From Candidatus Bathycorpusculum sp. (GTDB lineage: Archaea; Thermoproteota; Bathyarchaeia; Bathyarchaeales; Bathycorpusculaceae): 14,419 nt of DNA. Location: contig WREZ01000011.1 in assembly GCA_009779045.1 (NCBI GenBank), forward strand, positions 1 through 14,419. Reading direction: 5' to 3'. Below are positions 11,848 to 14,419 of this stretch, one piece after another (the stretch's first letter is position 1; the number at the start of each line of letters is the position of its first letter). The translations under genes were made by a program, and so were the position numbers. The notes beneath the pieces are model-generated. The model did not search any database. It was not told the origin of the DNA and worked only from the letters and a program-made list of their open reading frames with translations.

Positions 11848-13743
11848 GTGTCTGTTGTTGATTATACGAAGATTGGTTTGAAAATTGGTTTAGAAATTCA
11901 TCAGCAACTTAATGTTGGTTCAAAATTGTTTTGTAATTGTCAGCCAGAATTGTTTAAGGAGAATCCTGAGGTAACTTTTTTGCGTCGTCTTCGTCCGACG
12001 CAGAGTGAGCTTGGGCAGTTTGATCCTTCAGTGTTTTTTGAGTTTCAAAAGGGTGTTAGAATTCTTTATGAGGCTAAGGGTAAAAGTGTGTGTCTTGTTG
12101 AGATGGATGAGGAGCCACCACACCCCTTGAATAGAGAGGCTTTAAAAGTTGTTCTCACAGCGGCGCTTATGATGAATATGCAACCTGTTGATGAGGTGCA
12201 TGTTATGCGCAAAACCGTTATTGATGGTTCTAACACTACGGGTTTTCAACGTACAAGTGTTATAGCATTAGATGGTGGGATAAAGGTGGGTGAGAAGACT
12301 ATTTTTATGCAGGCGGTTAGTCTTGAGGAGGATGCTGCGCGAAAGATAGGTGTTGAAGATGAGGGTAAAACTATTCGTTATCGTGTTGATCGTCTTGGTA
12401 TTCCGTTAATTGAGGTTACTACGGCGCCTGTGATTTATTCTCCTCTTGAAGCGCAGCAGGTTGCCTTGGCGATTGGTAAGATTTTGCGTGATACAGGTAA
12501 AGTTATGCGTGGTTTAGGGGTTATTCGTCAAGATCTTAATGTGTCAATTTCAGAGGGTGCTTTAATTGAAATTAAGGGTGTACAGGAGCTTGAGTTAATT
12601 TCCACGGTGATTGAGTATGAAGTGCAGCGTCAACTGGGGTTACTTAGTATAAAAGAGGAGTTACATAATAGAGGTATTACTAAAGAGAAATTGGAACATG
12701 TTTTTGTGGATGTTACAGATGTTTTTAGTGAGTCTAAGGCGAAGGTTATTCGAAAAGCTGTGGATAAAAATCAGAAAGTTTTAGCTGTTAAGCTGGTAGG
12801 GTTTGCGGGGCTTTTAGGTAGAGAGTTAATGCCTAATTTTCGTGTGGGTTCAGAGTTTTCTGATAGGGCAAAGTTTTGGGGTAGGGTTGGCGGAATTTTT
12901 CATACCGATGAACTGCCTAACTATGGCATAACACTTGAAGAAGTAGCGGCGGTACGTAGAGCCGTTGGTGCAACAGACGAAGATGGAGTTGTATTTGTTG
13001 CAGATACCGCAGAAAATACTCAAGATGCACTAAAAGCTGTGGTGGATCGCGCTCAAGAATTACTTGTAGGTGTGCCTGTAGAAACTAGAACCGCTAAAGA
13101 GGACGGCACAACACGTTACATGCGACCACGTCCAGGCGCGTCTAGAATGTATCCTGAAACAGACATTCCCATACAGGCCATAACAGAGGAACTAATCAAA
13201 GAAGTTTTAGATAATATGCCTGAACCCGCAGAGAAAAAACTATCGCGCATAATGAAACAATACCAACTAAATGAAAAATTGACAAAACAAATCATAGACT
13301 CTGAATGGGCCAAATTATTTGAAGAAATTGTTAACGAAACAGCTATATCCGCATCCATTGTTGCAGCGTTTCTCACTGAAACCATAAAATCATTAAAACG
13401 AGACGGCATCACAGTCGAAAACGTCAACGAAAACCAAATAAAAACCTTATTTGCCACAGTTAGCTCAGGCACACTTGCTAAAGAAGCCTTAGCAGAAGTT
13501 TTCAGTTGGCTCGCAAAAAACGAAAATAAAACCGTACAAGACGCAATAACCACCTTAGGCCTAAAAATGCTAACAGAAACTGACCTAGAACAAATCATTG
13601 ACCGCATTATCGTTGCTAACAAACAAGCAATTGAAAAGAACGGTAAAAACGCATTTGGAATGCTAATGGGCATAGTAATGAAAGAAGTACGAGGCAAAGC
13701 TAACCCAGAAATAGTCAACAAAATTCTAAAACAAAAAACCTAA
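11848..13743 (+). CDS. gatE: Glu-tRNA(Gln) amidotransferase subunit E
   Basis: The tRNA-binding kinase/transamidase subunit that phosphorylates Glu-tRNA(Gln) and accepts ammonia from GatD. It has 631 residues from the GTG chosen, normal for the family. GLEIHQQL (14-21), RRLRPTQSELG (46-56), KTVIDGSNTTGFQRT (122-136), SLEEDAA (158-164), YRVDRLGIPLIEVTT (178-192) and IRQDLNVS (225-232) form the cradle domain. The GatE-specific GAD insert includes HTDELPNYG (352-360), and SRMYPETDIP (432-441) precedes the helical and YqeY-like tail. The GTG at 11848 has GGAGTGG (11835-11841) at ideal spacing; the ATG at 11833 and the GTG at 11791 have none. Codon use changes sharply at about base 12900 (residue 352): G+T-rich before, A+C-rich after, with the frame intact. 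Confidence 0.96.
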   Translation: MSVVDYTKIGLKIGLEIHQQLNVGSKLFCNCQPELFKENPEVTFLRRLRPTQSELGQFDPSVFFEFQKGVRILYEAKGKSVCLVEMDEEPPHPLNREALKVVLTAALMMNMQPVDEVHVMRKTVIDGSNTTGFQRTSVIALDGGIKVGEKTIFMQAVSLEEDAARKIGVEDEGKTIRYRVDRLGIPLIEVTTAPVIYSPLEAQQVALAIGKILRDTGKVMRGLGVIRQDLNVSISEGALIEIKGVQELELISTVIEYEVQRQLGLLSIKEELHNRGITKEKLEHVFVDVTDVFSESKAKVIRKAVDKNQKVLAVKLVGFAGLLGRELMPNFRVGSEFSDRAKFWGRVGGIFHTDELPNYGITLEEVAAVRRAVGATDEDGVVFVADTAENTQDALKAVVDRAQELLVGVPVETRTAKEDGTTRYMRPRPGASRMYPETDIPIQAITEELIKEVLDNMPEPAEKKLSRIMKQYQLNEKLTKQIIDSEWAKLFEEIVNETAISASIVAAFLTETIKSLKRDGITVENVNENQIKTLFATVSSGTLAKEALAEVFSWLAKNENKTVQDAITTLGLKMLTETDLEQIIDRIIVANKQAIEKNGKNAFGMLMGIVMKEVRGKANPEIVNKILKQKT

Positions 13744-13795
13744 ACCCGTAATTTAACCCCCTCCAATAACATATAGATAGAGAGGAAAAGAAGGT

Positions 13796-14296
13796 ATGGA
13801 AAAAATAAGCAGCAAAGCCAAATACATAGGAATGTTACTTGTAGCCATCGCAATTTATTACTTAACAATTTTCGTGTATTGCCGAGTGATGAATTATTAC
13901 TATTTGCATATAATACACGCGCGTACCTTCGTTAATTATGTTGTATCCCAAACTAACACATTTCTAATTGTAACCATGTGTGGAGCTGTAGGCGTATTTA
14001 TTCTATATCAAAGCCAAAAAAGCAACAAAGAAAACATAAGCAAATTAATCAGACATCAACTTCTCACAACTGCAACATGGTTCACAATACCCCTCATATA
14101 CGAGTTAATCTGCTATATCTGCAACATCCCCCTCTATCGCTGGACTCCATTCCTACAGCATCCAGGCATATTATATGTCAATGCAACAATATGGTTAACG
14201 ACAATACTCTGCTACATTATCAACCATAACAAACAGAAAAAAACAGATAAAACAAATACAATAACAACCACCATTTCAAACCATAGCAACAACTAA
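13796..14296 (+). CDS. Hypothetical four-helix membrane protein
   Basis: A 166-residue protein that I do not recognise. Four hydrophobic segments are visible (about 10-31, 54-74, 88-109 and 122-142), with a Lys-rich cytoplasm-type loop after the second (QKSNKENISKLIR) and a polar Thr/Asn/Lys tail (NHNKQKKTDKTNTITTT). There is no signal-peptide cleavage motif and no catalytic motif. Cys residues at 29, 62, 106, 109 and 139 are scattered in or near membrane segments. It starts 52 bp after gatE with AGAGG about 10 nt before the ATG, so it may be co-transcribed with gatDE, although no functional link is evident. Its A+C-rich composition continues that of the 3' part of gatE. Confidence 0.6.
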   Translation: MEKISSKAKYIGMLLVAIAIYYLTIFVYCRVMNYYYLHIIHARTFVNYVVSQTNTFLIVTMCGAVGVFILYQSQKSNKENISKLIRHQLLTTATWFTIPLIYELICYICNIPLYRWTPFLQHPGILYVNATIWLTTILCYIINHNKQKKTDKTNTITTTISNHSNN

Positions 14297-14316
14297 CTAA
14301 CCTAATTTCTCGGAAA

Positions 14317-14414
14317 AATTATACATAGGTGGAGAAAACATTTGGAAAACGTGACTAAAATTGGAAAAACGGTTTAAAAATGCTTTTTACAAAAAATAAA
14401 ACCTATGTATAATT
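14317..14414. repeat. 14-bp perfect inverted repeat at the right edge
   Basis: AATTATACATAGGT (14317-14330) and its exact inverse (14401-14414) enclose 70 bp. The interval and its left flank contain GGAAAA-type blocks at 14312, 14331, 14344 and 14363 (spacings 19, 13, 19), including TTGGAAAAC and TTGGAAAAAC. TTTAAAAATG near 14373 could be a TATA box for a gene beyond the window, and the right arm would then lie at its start site. It may be an operator pair or a small terminal-repeat element; no flanking duplication is visible. Confidence 0.55.
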
Positions 14415-14419
14415 CACAC

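Noticed and set aside
13116-13721. A 201-codon minus-strand frame inside gatE.
   Set aside because: Antisense shadow of the conserved GatE C-terminal region; its openness follows from the A+C-rich composition there.
14317-14414. An insertion-sequence end or attachment site.
   Set aside because: No transposase or integrase in the window and no target duplication beside the arms; kept only as an unexplained inverted repeat.

Overview
The window looks like a low-GC archaeal chromosome segment, most likely from the TACK side of the archaeal tree, with a Bathyarchaeia-like lineage as my best guess. The archaeal assignment rests on the Glu-tRNA(Gln) amidotransferase pair GatD/GatE, ribosomal proteins eL15, eL13 and P1, RNase P proteins Pop5 and Rpp30, and a COG2106-type SPOUT protein. 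eL13 points to TACK rather than euryarchaea. The beta-helix repeat protein at the left edge is of a type common in gut microbes, so a gut habitat is possible; that is inference.

Layout. 2-793 (+): 3' part of a secreted or anchored beta-helix protein, cut by the window edge. 794-1191: non-coding, with a long imperfect inverted repeat. 1192-2412 (-): a homocitrate/isopropylmalate synthase-family enzyme behind a promoter with repeated dyads. 2602-4927 (-): a compact translation/RNA-processing operon transcribed eL15, eL13, COG1325 RNA-binding protein, Rpp30, Pop5, with ATGA and GTGA start/stop overlaps. A GC-rich leader at 4939-5007 may encode a 22-residue peptide. 5234-5554 (-): ribosomal P1, standing alone. 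5807-6955 (-): a multispanning membrane protein that I read as a presenilin/signal-peptide-peptidase type intramembrane aspartyl protease (D232 and GLGD281). 7026-7880 (-): SPOUT-class RNA methyltransferase. 7965-9086 (+): bifunctional phosphoglucose/phosphomannose isomerase, tail to tail with 9107-10162 (-), inositol-1-phosphate synthase. 10500-13743 (+): gatD-gatE. 13796-14296 (+): an orphan four-helix membrane protein. 14317-14414: a 14-bp perfect inverted repeat that may belong to the control region of a gene beyond the right edge.

Function. Most genes are housekeeping: translation (eL15, eL13, P1, GatDE), tRNA/rRNA maturation (Pop5, Rpp30, COG1325, COG2106) and glucose-6-phosphate use (sugar isomerase, inositol phosphate synthase for archaeal lipid head groups). 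No tRNA, rRNA, CRISPR array, transposase or phage gene was seen.

Most worth a second look: the presenilin-like protease; the structured or peptide-coding eL15 leader; abrupt switches between G+T-rich and A+C-rich sequence that fall inside genes and inside one operon; the 211-bp inverted repeat; and dyad motifs at predicted transcription starts. Several start codons were moved to sites with a Shine-Dalgarno match (Pop5, inositol phosphate synthase, GatE).
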